A stretch of DNA of 64,000 nucleotides. Source: Streptomyces caatingaensis. GTDB lineage: Bacteria > Actinomycetota > Actinomycetes > Streptomycetales > Streptomycetaceae. Where the stretch lies: the NCBI RefSeq assembly GCF_001187435.1, contig NZ_LFXA01000005.1:45135-109134 (forward strand), written 5' to 3'. A model generated the notes under the pieces. It made no database searches and had not been told where the DNA came from. It was given only the letters and a program-made list of their open reading frames with translations. Shown piece by piece: positions 49,601-58,807 of this stretch. The translations under genes were made by a program, and so were the position numbers. Each line of letters begins with the position of its first letter. Positions within the stretch are counted from its first letter, which is position 1.

Positions 49601-51001
49601 TCAGCTGTCGAGTAGACGCTGAAGTGTCTGCAGCGGCAGGCGGGCTTCCGAAGCGGCGGCTCCGCCGTCGAATTGGACCCCCTCGGCCGCGAGGATATCT
49701 GCGGGTGTGTCCGTGCGCGTCGGGTCGGTCCACTGGAAGCCCGCGCTGACGCGCCCCGCTGCGGTGAGGACCCGCCAGGCGTTGGGGCACTGCTCGCAAG
49801 TGGCCAGGTGGGTGCCGACCGGAACGGCGTGGCTGCCTATGACGGACGCCACGTCGCCGTAGGTGGTCCACCGCCCGGACGGAATGGCGCCAAGCAGGGT
49901 GTGGAGGCTCGTCCAGTCCTTGCGGGCGCTGCTGAACTGCTTGGCCAGGTCCGCGAGGCTGACGCCTGCCAACGCCTCCCATTCCATGGGGTCAACCGCG
50001 CTTGGGACATCGTCGGTGTCGACGTCCCACCAGGTCGTGCCCCGTATCCCGTCGGGTGTACGGCCGGTCACGCTCTTGAAGATGTGGTTGGCCAGCCCGG
50101 TCGGCGTGTACGGCTTGCCATCGGCGTCCCAGGTCAGCGGTTTGGCGGTGTTGTTGTTCCAGGTGGCCGTCGCGCGACGTGCATCCTCACCCGCCCAGGC
50201 AAGGATGGCCTCGCGAATGGACTGCGGCGCGCCGTGCCTCGGCGTCAGCCGCAGCCGGATCCCGTCCGGCAGCAGGCCGGCGGCGACGAGGACATGCGCG
50301 GCCTTGCGGGCCCGGGAGCGCTCCTCCAGCTTCTGGGCAGCGGCCTTGGCCTCGACCCGGGCCGGAGCGAGTGTGAACTCCTCCACTTCTGGCGTCGGAT
50401 AGACCTTGGTGAAACCCACGACGAGGTGGGTTTCCACCTTCCACAGGCCCACCTGCACCAGGTCGATGTCGAGATTCATCTCCGACAGCCACACAACGGT
50501 GTGGGTCACTTGCTTGGGGAAGTCGGCGGCGATGATCACCTGCCGAGGTCGCTGGAGCAGCTCCGGACTCCAGTCTCCGTCCACATGGTCGAGGAGACGT
50601 TGCCTGCATGCGTCGAGTTCGACGGCCTGCCCCCTGCTCGCCAGGAAGTCGTGGTGCGCCTGCGCCAAGGTGTCGAGGTCAAACCGGGACACCAAGGCAG
50701 CGTAGGTGATCGACTGGAGATGTACGTCCCGGTCGGCCGTTCCCCGCTTCAGCTCAACCACCACGAGGCGCCCGGTGGCGTCGAGCCCCAGGACGTCCAG
50801 CCGGTCCCGTGCCGGTACTCCCTCCGTGTCGGCCCACCGGTCGAACTCCGCGGTGATCACGAGTACCGACTCACCAAGGACATGAGGGTTGTCGATCACC
50901 CACTCCTGTAGGTGCTGCCGTTCCAGGAGCCCTTCCGTGGCCAGCCCGGTCGGTGAAATCGGTGTTGCCAGGCGACCTGCAACGGCAAAGAGATGATCCA
51001 C
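49601..51001 (-). CDS. RecB/NucS-like nuclease fused to an alkyltransferase-like domain
   Basis: A 466-residue protein with an unusual domain order. Residues 35-115 resemble the RecB-type fold of NucS/DUF91 proteins: RDRLDVLGLDATGRLVVVEL with Asp69, Glu83 and Lys85 as D...ExK, then HLQSITYAALVSRFDLDTL. Residues 235-350 form a module of unknown function (IREAILAWAGEDARRATATW, TGLANHIFKSVTGRTPDG). Residues 369-425 match the DNA-binding domain of O6-alkylguanine methyltransferases (GAIPSGRWTTYGDVASVIGS), but the acceptor PCHR is replaced by PNAWRVL, as in non-catalytic ATL proteins. GTG 51001 follows GAGGAGGGAAC. Confidence 0.65.
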   Translation of the reverse strand: MDHLFAVAGRLATPISPTGLATEGLLERQHLQEWVIDNPHVLGESVLVITAEFDRWADTEGVPARDRLDVLGLDATGRLVVVELKRGTADRDVHLQSITYAALVSRFDLDTLAQAHHDFLASRGQAVELDACRQRLLDHVDGDWSPELLQRPRQVIIAADFPKQVTHTVVWLSEMNLDIDLVQVGLWKVETHLVVGFTKVYPTPEVEEFTLAPARVEAKAAAQKLEERSRARKAAHVLVAAGLLPDGIRLRLTPRHGAPQSIREAILAWAGEDARRATATWNNNTAKPLTWDADGKPYTPTGLANHIFKSVTGRTPDGIRGTTWWDVDTDDVPSAVDPMEWEALAGVSLADLAKQFSSARKDWTSLHTLLGAIPSGRWTTYGDVASVIGSHAVPVGTHLATCEQCPNAWRVLTAAGRVSAGFQWTDPTRTDTPADILAAEGVQFDGGAAASEARLPLQTLQRLLDS

Positions 51002-51075
51002 GTTCCCTCCTCGTGTCCATTTTGGGGATCGCCGGTTTGCCCAGTAGGGGCTGAGCGGGTCGGCATCGCCTGACG

Positions 51076-51460
51076 TTATCGGCCACCGAGCCGGGCGATG
51101 GCGTCCCCGACCACGGTAGTGAGGGCCTGGTTGAGGTGTTCGGGGCGGCGTCCGCCCGCGCTTGCGAGGGTTCTGTGCCGCCGCCTCCTCCGTCGACCGT
51201 CCGCGCGGCGCGGGTGATGACCTGTGCGGCTTGGACGCCGCGGCTGAGCAGATGAGGCGAGACGGACGCGACGAGCAGGGCCTTGCCTGAGTGCTCCAGG
51301 GCCAGAACCACGATCGCGGGAGCGGCGGGCAACTGGGCGAGGGTCTCGGAGGCCAGCTGCCGTAGCTCGTCCTGCGTGAGGCCGGTGACCTGCGGGGGGG
51401 GGCGGGCAGGCGGGTTGGCGTGCGTTGTGGACCTGACGACGAAGTTGCGGCGAGGACGGC
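51076..51460 (-). pseudogene. Remnant of the alanyl-tRNA synthetase C-terminal domain
   Basis: Two frames together give the end of AlaRS (DHHA1 region): VTGLTQDELRQLASETLAQL, then PAIVVLALEHSGKALLVASV and AAQVITRAARTVDGGGGG; then, after a one-base frameshift near 51164, LASAGGRRPEHLNQALTTVV and GDAIARLGGR before the stop. It lines up with the C-terminus of the longer alaS copy at 56713. The rest of alaS is missing here. Confidence 0.75.
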
Positions 51461-51480
51461 ATGTCTCCACCGTTCTGTTT

Positions 51481-51849
51481 CCGGCTCCGAGCGATCTGCC
51501 GTCGCGGAACTGGCCGACGCCAACTGGCGGCACCCAGTTGCCTCTGCTGACCGCATCTGCGAGCTGTTGTCCGCTTCCACCGCGGGCCACCCACCTGGTG
51601 GCCCGCCGCTCGCTCGCCTCCGGCACTGTCGGCCTTCCTACCAGCCCTTCCGGGGGTGCAGGCAGGAGCGCGCGGCGTCAGGAAGCGAGGGCGAGAAGCC
51701 TGGTCTGCGTGGCAGTCCAGCGCTTGCTCACCTCGCTGTCGCCGAGCGCGGTGTGGAGGCCAGCGAACAGGTCGTAGACCCGGCCCTCGGACAGGGCGAA
51801 GGAGTAGAGAAAGGGCCAAGTCACGGACTGCGCGACCTGGCATCTTTCG
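51481..51849. other. Non-coding stretch between alaS remnant and tRNA-like scar
   Basis: No supported gene. One minus-strand frame ends in RVYDLFAGLHTALGDSEVSK followed by RWTATQTRLLALAS, which looks protein-like and could be another gene fragment, but I cannot place it. Confidence 0.35.
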
Positions 51850-51891
51850 GAGTAGCCGCCGGAATTCGAACCCGAGATCTGCGCGTTACGA
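51850..51891 (-). other. tRNA-Thr-like 3' half, possible second attachment scar
   Basis: On the minus strand: TCGTAACGCGC, AGATC, TCGGGTTCGAATTCCGG (T arm with a TTCGAAT loop) and CGGCTAC, the layout of a tRNA 3' half with anticodon CGU (Thr). No matching 5' half is present and the T stem has two weak pairs, so it is not a working tRNA. It lies between the alaS remnant and the type III restriction genes. Confidence 0.4.
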
Positions 51892-51959
51892 CGGCCCCCA
51901 CAAGAATTCCGCTTCCCCAAACTGGAGGCGCCTGACCTTGATCGCCGCAACACGGTTGA

Positions 51960-54383
51960 TCATTCCGGCTTGGCAAGTGCAATCAGGGACTCCCACGACC
52001 CCTTGGCATCCTTGATGATCTTCTCGGTCGCGAAGACGTACCGCCACGTGCCGAACTCGCCATAGTCCCGGACGAAACGTGCCCAATCCTCAGCGGCTCG
52101 CCGCTTCTCCAGCACCTCGGGATCATTCGCTCGGTCGTTGGCCTTGCCCTCCACGACCCAGTACGTTCCCTCGGCGTCGAGGACGATGAAGTCCGGATAG
52201 TACTTCTTCCCGTTGTCCCGCTCGATCCAGATGGGGCCCGGGTCGTAGTTGCGCAGCCACCACTGGACGCTGGGGCTCGCGTCGAACAGGTGCGCCAGGG
52301 CGTACTCGGTGCTGCCGGCATCAAAGGAGGCAACCGGTTCGACCGAGTGTTCCCAGCCCTCGTACCAGAGGTCCTTACGGAAATCCGCCCACTTACTGAC
52401 GACGTTCGAGGGCATGGGCGGCGGGGGCACAGTCGGGACGTCTACCGGCCGGAAGGCGTAAGCGGGCTGGAGCTTACGGGTGTCGTAGGCAGTCTTGACC
52501 AACTTACCGAGGGCAGTGGCTGCCTGGGCGGCACGCAGTTCACCCCACTCGTGCTCCTGGTCTTCCGCGGTGACGCCGGCTCCCGCCAAGAACTCGCGGA
52601 CAACGCGTTCGGCCGCTCGGGATTCGGCAAGCGTCTCCTCCACGTAACCACTGTTCCAGATCCGCCCAAAGAGATCGTTGCGGAGCTCGGAGATTGGGAT
52701 GAGCTTCTGGGTGGCGTCAACCGATTCGGCTGCCGTCACGAACGTGTCCACCTTGCTGTCCATGCCACGCTGGGCGTCGACCGCCTGCCGCACCAACGGG
52801 ACCTTGAACTCGTGCTTGTACGCGGTGCCCTCAGACCGCGCGGCCGCGTTGTCGATGTAGCTGAAGGAGAAACGAACAGGAAGAATCTCCCGCTCACGCC
52901 TGGGGAAGCGGATCGTCGGCGCACCGGGGACCTTGGCGCGAAGCGTTGCGACGGCCTTCGTGTCACGCTTGCCTTGGGCCATGACAGCGTCAAACGACTC
53001 CACATGTAGCAACGGAGAGCCGTCCACCAAGTCGTCTCCGATAACGCGCGGACGGGACGTAAAGGTAAGGATCTGCTGCTCGTCGCCGCTGCTCGGCTGG
53101 TTCACAACAGGGGCCGGCTGCGGACGGTCCTTGTCCACGTCACCGCCACCAGTGGGCAGAACCTGTTGCAGCAGCGCGTCCTTGTTGGCCAGCAACTGCC
53201 GGTAGGACTCGTGGGCAACGAGGTCAACCGTGTCCACCATGGGGGTACCAACCCGACGCCCGTAAGGCAACCGCAGCCCTCGGCCGAGGACCTGTTCCGT
53301 CAGGGTCTCCGACGCGAGAGCGCGCAGGCCGACGATGACCCCAATGTTCTTGACGTCCCAGCCTTCCTTCAGCTTGTTCACCGAGACCACGACGCGCACT
53401 GGCGAGTCGGCCTCTTCCACCTCAGCCAGGGCCCGCAGTGCGGTGTCGCTCGACTGCGAGGTGATGGTGAGCACCTGCCCCTCGTCGGGAAACATGTCGT
53501 CGGCTGTCAGCCTGTTCGCGACACGCTCGGCGTCAGGGATGTCACGGCACACCACGAAGAGCACAGGGTGCACGGGGGTCCTGCCCTGTGCTTCCGCCCA
53601 GGCAGTCCATGCGGCGTCCTTTATCCGCAGTAGATGGCAAGCGTCGGCAAGGACCGTACTCTCGTCCTTCCGGCCATCCGGGCGGTAGACGATCACAGGG
53701 ATCTTCACGAAGCCGTCGGCAATGGCCTCGGCGAGGGAATACTGGAAGATCGGCTTGACACCTGGTGCAGGTGTTGCGGTGAGTCCGACGACTGCCCGCG
53801 CGCCCAGGTCCTCGATGGCCTGGTTGAACGACTTGGCTCTTGAGCTGTAGACGTGGTGCTCGTCCGCAATGACGACGAGGTCCTCTACCTGCTGAAGGTG
53901 CTGGTAGAGACCCGTGCCGATGAACTCGTCTCGGGCTCGGACCCGCCTGGACGTCTTGTCGCTGGGCCGGATCAACTGCTGCACGTTGAAGACGAACAGC
54001 TTCGTGACCGTGTCGTCGTGCAGGGCATCGCCCACCTGTCCTCGGGAGAAGTTCTCCGAGGTGATCACCAGCGGCTCGGCGTCACTACCATTCACGAACT
54101 TCGCATGCCCAGGAGTGAAGTTGGCGACCGTCTTGTCTTGGATCGTCGTGCCGGGCGTGACGACCAGGACGTTCCGAACTCCCTGCGCGGCCAGGTAGTC
54201 CACCAGGCCAGCAAGGATGTACGTCTTACCGACGCCCGTCGCCAAGTCGCACACCACTTCGCGGCCGTCCCCGTCCGCGATCGCTTCGGCAACTGTACGA
54301 ACGGCCGACGCATTGGGCGCCCGAAGGTCCAACCTCGCCGCGATGTCGTCCACGAGCGAGGCGTCGTAGTCGATCCAGGTCAT
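51960..54383 (-). CDS. res: Type III restriction enzyme Res subunit
   Basis: An 807-residue superfamily 2 helicase-nuclease. Motif I CDLATGVGKTYILAGLVD (48-54), DEHH (174-177), VGLTATPAPGVKP, and the C-terminal helicase motifs (VNKLKEGWDVKNIGVI; LTEQVLGRGLRLPYGRR) are intact. The endonuclease domain near residues 720-750 shows KKYYPDFIVLDAEGTYWVVE followed by GKAND (D...ExK). It needs the Mod subunit for recognition and cleaves unmodified DNA between inversely oriented sites. ATG 54383 overlaps the intended mod stop (ATGA). Confidence 0.88.
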   Translation of the reverse strand: MTWIDYDASLVDDIAARLDLRAPNASAVRTVAEAIADGDGREVVCDLATGVGKTYILAGLVDYLAAQGVRNVLVVTPGTTIQDKTVANFTPGHAKFVNGSDAEPLVITSENFSRGQVGDALHDDTVTKLFVFNVQQLIRPSDKTSRRVRARDEFIGTGLYQHLQQVEDLVVIADEHHVYSSRAKSFNQAIEDLGARAVVGLTATPAPGVKPIFQYSLAEAIADGFVKIPVIVYRPDGRKDESTVLADACHLLRIKDAAWTAWAEAQGRTPVHPVLFVVCRDIPDAERVANRLTADDMFPDEGQVLTITSQSSDTALRALAEVEEADSPVRVVVSVNKLKEGWDVKNIGVIVGLRALASETLTEQVLGRGLRLPYGRRVGTPMVDTVDLVAHESYRQLLANKDALLQQVLPTGGGDVDKDRPQPAPVVNQPSSGDEQQILTFTSRPRVIGDDLVDGSPLLHVESFDAVMAQGKRDTKAVATLRAKVPGAPTIRFPRREREILPVRFSFSYIDNAAARSEGTAYKHEFKVPLVRQAVDAQRGMDSKVDTFVTAAESVDATQKLIPISELRNDLFGRIWNSGYVEETLAESRAAERVVREFLAGAGVTAEDQEHEWGELRAAQAATALGKLVKTAYDTRKLQPAYAFRPVDVPTVPPPPMPSNVVSKWADFRKDLWYEGWEHSVEPVASFDAGSTEYALAHLFDASPSVQWWLRNYDPGPIWIERDNGKKYYPDFIVLDAEGTYWVVEGKANDRANDPEVLEKRRAAEDWARFVRDYGEFGTWRYVFATEKIIKDAKGSWESLIALAKPE

Positions 54384-55971
54384 CGCACAGCCTTCCCGCG
54401 ACGCACCAGGTCGCGAGGCGCCTTAAGCACCTTGGATCCCCGGCTCAGCTCCGCAACGAGACTCTCAGCTTCGGGCGTGACGCCCCTGCCGACGATCACT
54501 GCTCGTTCTCCCTCGTCCAAATGCCCAATAACGCCTCGGGCCACGACCTCGTCCACGACGCCGTCGACAACGGCCAGCCGAGCACGTCCCTTCGTGCCGC
54601 AGAACGGTCCACCGTCTGCGCTGTCGTACATGAAGCCCAACTGGGCTGCGACGACGGCAGCAAAGTCTTCGCCCTTGACCCAATCCGTGAGGAAGACGCG
54701 GCCATCGGCGATCTCGAACGCGGACGGCGATGCCTTGAGGCTCCTGAAGCCGCCTCCGCCTTCCCATCCAACGGTCTTCGTGATGCCCCCGGGTCATCGC
54801 CGGCGACGACCTTCTCCAAACGGGGACGGGTGAAGGTCTCAACCGTCTCCTCGAGGAGCTCGGCAGTCACCCAACGGCGGTCCATCTTGTGCGCTACGGC
54901 AGCGGTGGTGCCCGAGCCGGCGAACACGTCGACGACAACGTCGCCCGGGTCAGTGGCGATCTGGATCACGCGCTTCAAGAGAGCCTCAGGCTTTGGGGTC
55001 GAGAAGATCCGCGACCGGTCGAAGAGCTTGGTCACCTCGGCCTTCGCCTGGCGGTTATCGCCGACCTCGTCGTGCGTCCAGAAGGTGGTAGGCACGAGGC
55101 CACCCAGTTCCGACTGGAACCTCTTTCGGAACGGGAAGGTGCGCCCCGTCTTCCCCCACCAGAGCCGGTTGTCCTCGCGCAGTGCGTCGAATGTCTCCCT
55201 TGAGCACGACCACCAACGGTTGCCTCGCGGGGAAAACACATCGCCGTATGGACCGACCACTTCATAGCGGCCGTCCTCGTATGCGTGGGAGGCCGTGAGG
55301 TCCGATCTACGCCAGGGGCCACGAGGGTCGTTGTCTGGGTTCCAGAACTCCTGATCGCTCAGCTCGGTGCGATCGATTTTGTTGAGCACCAGATCGCTCT
55401 TGGAGCGAGCGTAGACGAGGAGGTAGTCATGCACCGAGGAGAGATGCTGTGCCGAGTTGTTGCGAGCGTGGATCTTCTGCCAGACAACAGTCCCGACGAA
55501 GTTGCCACGTCCGAAGATTTCGTCCATGAGAACGCGGCAGTACGCCATCTCAGCATCGTCCAGATGCACCCAGACCGATCCGCCAGGGGCAAGAAGGTCA
55601 CGGATGAGCAGAAGTCGGTCACGCATCATTGTGAGCCAGACAGAATGCTCGAGCGCGTCGTCGTAGTGCTGGAAAGCCTGGCCCGTGTTGAACGGCGGAT
55701 CGATGTAGACGAGCTTCACCTTGCCGCGGTAGTGATTGCCGTACTCTGGGTTACGAACCAGGGCGTGCAGGGCGTCATAGCTGTCGCCGTGAATGAGAAG
55801 ATTGTCCGCTGCCGTGCCGGTGACATCGCCGGCCTTGCCGGTTTCCAGCAATAGCCGGACTTCGGTAACCCGCGGGTCTTGCCGTGAAACCCACTCGTAT
55901 CCGCCGTCCGCCGTGTTCCGCAGGGCCTCGTCCCTGCCGACCCACGACAGGGTCAGGCGCCCACTCGTCAC
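54380..55971 (-). pseudogene. mod: Type III methyltransferase Mod gene with a frameshift
   Basis: GTG 55971 starts TSGRLTLSWVGRDEALRNTA, the usual opening of type III Mod. The methylase has motif IV VKLVYIDPPFNTG (DPPFN 91-95) and motif I VVVDVFAGSGTTAAVA (349-354) in beta-class order, separated by the target-recognition region. At about residue 394, in a run of five G (54786-54790), the frame is lost. Adding one G restores ITKTVGWEGGGGFRSLKASP, then FEIADGRVFLTDWVKGEDFA and GFMYDSADGGPFCGTKGRAR, running to a stop that overlaps res. The frameshift removes about the last 135 residues and breaks the coupling to res. It may be a sequencing error, decay or phase variation. Confidence 0.8.
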
Positions 55972-56186
55972 CCGCGACCACTCCCATGCAGCTCGATCGG
56001 GCCGCGATGTCAAACGCGGACCACAACACTCACTGCAAAGGTACCGGCCGCCGCCGACAGCGACGGGCGGTTGCGAGTCATAGGTGCTGCGGTTCTGCCG
56101 GTAGGTACCGCCCGGAGGGTGCAGTGTGTTACGCCTCACAGTCGCCCGCCCGCGCGGCGCCCAGATGCCGGGATAGGCGGAGCACG

Positions 56187-56516
56187 TCAGGCGGATTCGT
56201 TGCACGTCTGGCAGCGGCGGGTTGCCACGCGGGCCGTGTTGCCCGCGGTGGCTCGCACGGGATGGCTGGAGGAGATCCTTGACCACGTGCCTGCGGCGAC
56301 GGTGGTCCAGCCCCATCTCGGGGCTTTGATCTCGCTCTCGGACAGGTGCGTGCAGCCGGGGATGTGGGCGTACTGGGTCGGCGAGATCAGGATGGTGTTC
56401 GGGTTCCAGTTCCCCCAGTGGGGATGGGAGGCGATCTTGCGCTGTGGCGGTTGCGGCGCACATGCACAGCCGGCTCCGATGATCAGGTCGCAGTGATCGC
56501 AGCGGCTGGTGGTCAT
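56187..56516 (-). CDS. Small Cys/His-rich protein upstream of the type III system
   Basis: A 109-residue protein with RCDHCDLIIGAGCACAP at the start and RRCQTCNES at the end, so Cys-x2-Cys pairs probably hold a zinc ion. In between it reads NTILISPTQYAHIPGCTHL and APRWGWTTVAAGTWSRI. ATG 56516 is preceded by GAAGGA 9 bp upstream. It lies between alaS and mod on the same strand. I do not recognise the family. Confidence 0.5.
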   Translation of the reverse strand: MTTSRCDHCDLIIGAGCACAPQPPQRKIASHPHWGNWNPNTILISPTQYAHIPGCTHLSESEIKAPRWGWTTVAAGTWSRISSSHPVRATAGNTARVATRRCQTCNESA

Positions 56517-56712
56517 GGGCGGGCATCCTTCGATGCGGGAACAATCTGCCGTGCATTCTCGTGGAGGGCGATCGCCTCTCGCCACCACAGAGGTACGTCG
56601 AGCGAGAGGCATTGCCGAGAGTCGTGAACCCCGGTAGCGGACGGCTCTCGGACCTGTTGCGGATGGCGTTGTTGGTGGGGGACTTGCCAGCAGGTCCCCC
56701 ACCACTCTGCGC

Positions 56713-58596
56713 TCACTGGTCGTCGAGCAGGCGGGTCGCTGCTTGGGCGGTGAGGTCCAGGGCCTGGGAGAGAGCCTGAGGGCGGCGTCCTCCGGCGCTG
56801 GCCAGCGGGCCACTGCCGCCGGAGCCGCCGCCGACGCTGCGTGCGGCCTCGGCGAGGAGCTGGCTGGCGTGGGTGCCGGCCTGGTGGAGGTCGGGCGAGA
56901 TCGCGGCGGCGAGGAGGGCCTTGCCCTCGTGTTCGGTGCCCAGGACCACGATGGCCGGGCTCTTGCCGAGCCGGGCAAGGGTAACGGCGACGAGACCACG
57001 GAGTTCCTCCGGGGCGACGCCGGTGACGCGCTGGACGACCAACTGGCCGTGACCGGTCGGCTGGGCCTGGTCGGCGAGGTGTCCGGCCTGATGCCGCAGT
57101 TCCTCGGCCCGGAGCTGGGACAGCTTCTCCTGGGCGGCGGCGAGGGCGTCCAGGCGCTTGCGCAGGGCGTCGGGGGCCTCGGTGGGGCGGGTGCCGAGCA
57201 GGCCGGCGAGTTCGGCCAGCAGTCGCCGTTCGGTGTCAAGGTGGCGGAGGGTGCCGTGGCCGGTGAGAGCTTCGACGCGGCGGAGGTTGGAGCCGATCGA
57301 GGACTCGGACAGCAGGCGGAAGGCGCCGACCTGGGAGCCGTGGGCGACGTGGGTGCCGCCGCAGAGCTCGCGGGAGAAGTCGCCGATGTCGACGATGCGA
57401 ACGCGCTCGCCGTACTTCTCTCCGAACAGCGCGATGGCCCCGGCGGCCTCGGCCTCCGCCCGGTCGGCATGCCAGGCCCGCACTTCCGGGTCGTCGAGGA
57501 CGTGCCCGTTGACGGCCGCCTCGATGGCGGTGAGCTGCTCGGGGGCGAGGGCGGCGAAGTGCGCGAAGTCGAAGCGGAGCCGGTCGGGCTCGACGAGGGA
57601 GCCTTGCTGGCGGGCATGATCGCCGAGGGTGGCCATGACGACGGCGTGCAGGATGTGGGTGGCCGAGTGTGAGCGCATGAGGCCGGCCCGGCGTTCGGCA
57701 TCCACGACCGCTTCGCCGCTGGCGCCGGTACGGAGCTCACCCTCCAGGACGCGGGCGGCATGGACGCGGAAGCCTTCCAGCCCATAGCGGGTGTCCGTGA
57801 TCTCCAGGACGGTGCCGTCGCCCATGGTCAGGGTGCCGGTGTCGCCGATCTGCCCGCCGGCCTGGGCGTAGAAGGGCGAGCGGTCCAGCACCAGCTCGAC
57901 CTCGCTGCCGGCTCTGGCGGCCGGGACGACGGTGCCGCTGGAGATCAGGCCGGTGACCGTGGCTTCGGCGGTGAGGTGCTCGTAGCCGAGGAACTCTGTG
58001 CGCGGCAGGCTGGCGGCCAGTTCGCGGTAGGTGTCCATCTTGCGCAGGGCCTCGGCGGTCTTGGCCTTGCCGCCGGCCTTCGCACGCTTCTTCTGCTCGT
58101 CCAGCAGCGCGGCGAACCGCTCCTCGTCGACGGTCAGCCCGGCTTCGCGGGCGGCCTCGACGGTCAGCTCGAGCGGGAAGCCGTAGGTGTCGGCGAGCTC
58201 GAAGGCGGTCTCGCCGGGCAGGGCGGCCGAGCCGCTGCCCTGGGTGCGGGAGATCGCGGCGTCCAGCAGGCGGGTGCCCTGGGCGAGGGTGCGGGTGAAG
58301 GACTCCTCCTCGGCGGTGACAACCTGCTCGATCAGCGTGGCCTGGTTCGTCAGCTCGGGCCAGACATCGCCGAGGTTGCCGATGACGCTGGCGGTCGTGG
58401 CGGGCAGGACGGGGCCGTTGATGCCGAGGCGGCGGGCATGGCGGATCGCGCGGCGCATCAGCCGCCGCAGGATGTAACCGCGGCCGTCCTTCGCGGGCAG
58501 GACGCCGTCGGCGATGAGGAAGGCGATGGAGCGGGCGTGCTCGGTGACGACCTGGAAGGACACCTTCTCCTCGCCGGGCCGTTCTTGAGTTAGCTC
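56713..58596 (-). pseudogene. alaS: alaS lacking its N-terminal catalytic domain
   Basis: The readable protein starts within AlaRS at EKVSFQVVTEHARSIAFLIA and DGRGYILRRLMRRAIRHARR, then has the middle domain, the editing site (RSHSATHILHAVVMATLGDH with its HxxxH; ELCGGTHVAHGSQVG) and the DHHA1 C-terminus (ASAGGRRPQALSQALDLTAQ). About 240-280 N-terminal residues that activate alanine are absent: upstream of 58596 the sequence becomes the edge of a mobile module. A GTG at 58563 could start a shortened protein with editing activity only. The housekeeping alaS must be elsewhere. Confidence 0.85.
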
Positions 58597-58609
58597 AGGA
58601 TCGGTTGAT

Positions 58610-58646
58610 GAAATCCCGTCTGATCGTTTTGATCGGGCGGGATTTC
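58610..58646. terminator. Hairpin at the left edge of the mobile module
   Basis: GAAATCCCG (58610-58618) and CGGGATTTC (58638-58646) pair, with inner GATC pairs around TTTT. It lies between the truncated alaS and the transposase stop. It may be the terminator of the transposase operon or part of the end of the element. Confidence 0.55.
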
Positions 58647-58807
58647 TGCGTTTCCAGGGGCCGTTCGATGTCTGTTCGGGGTGGTGGATGGCGGCGTGGT
58701 GGGGGTATCAGCCTTCTGATGCGCCGACTTGCCGTTGTGAGGGCAGGGGGGCGGGCCCCGGGTGGCCGGGGCTGGCGGTGCTGCTTTGTCGTTGTCGTGT
58801 GCGTGGG

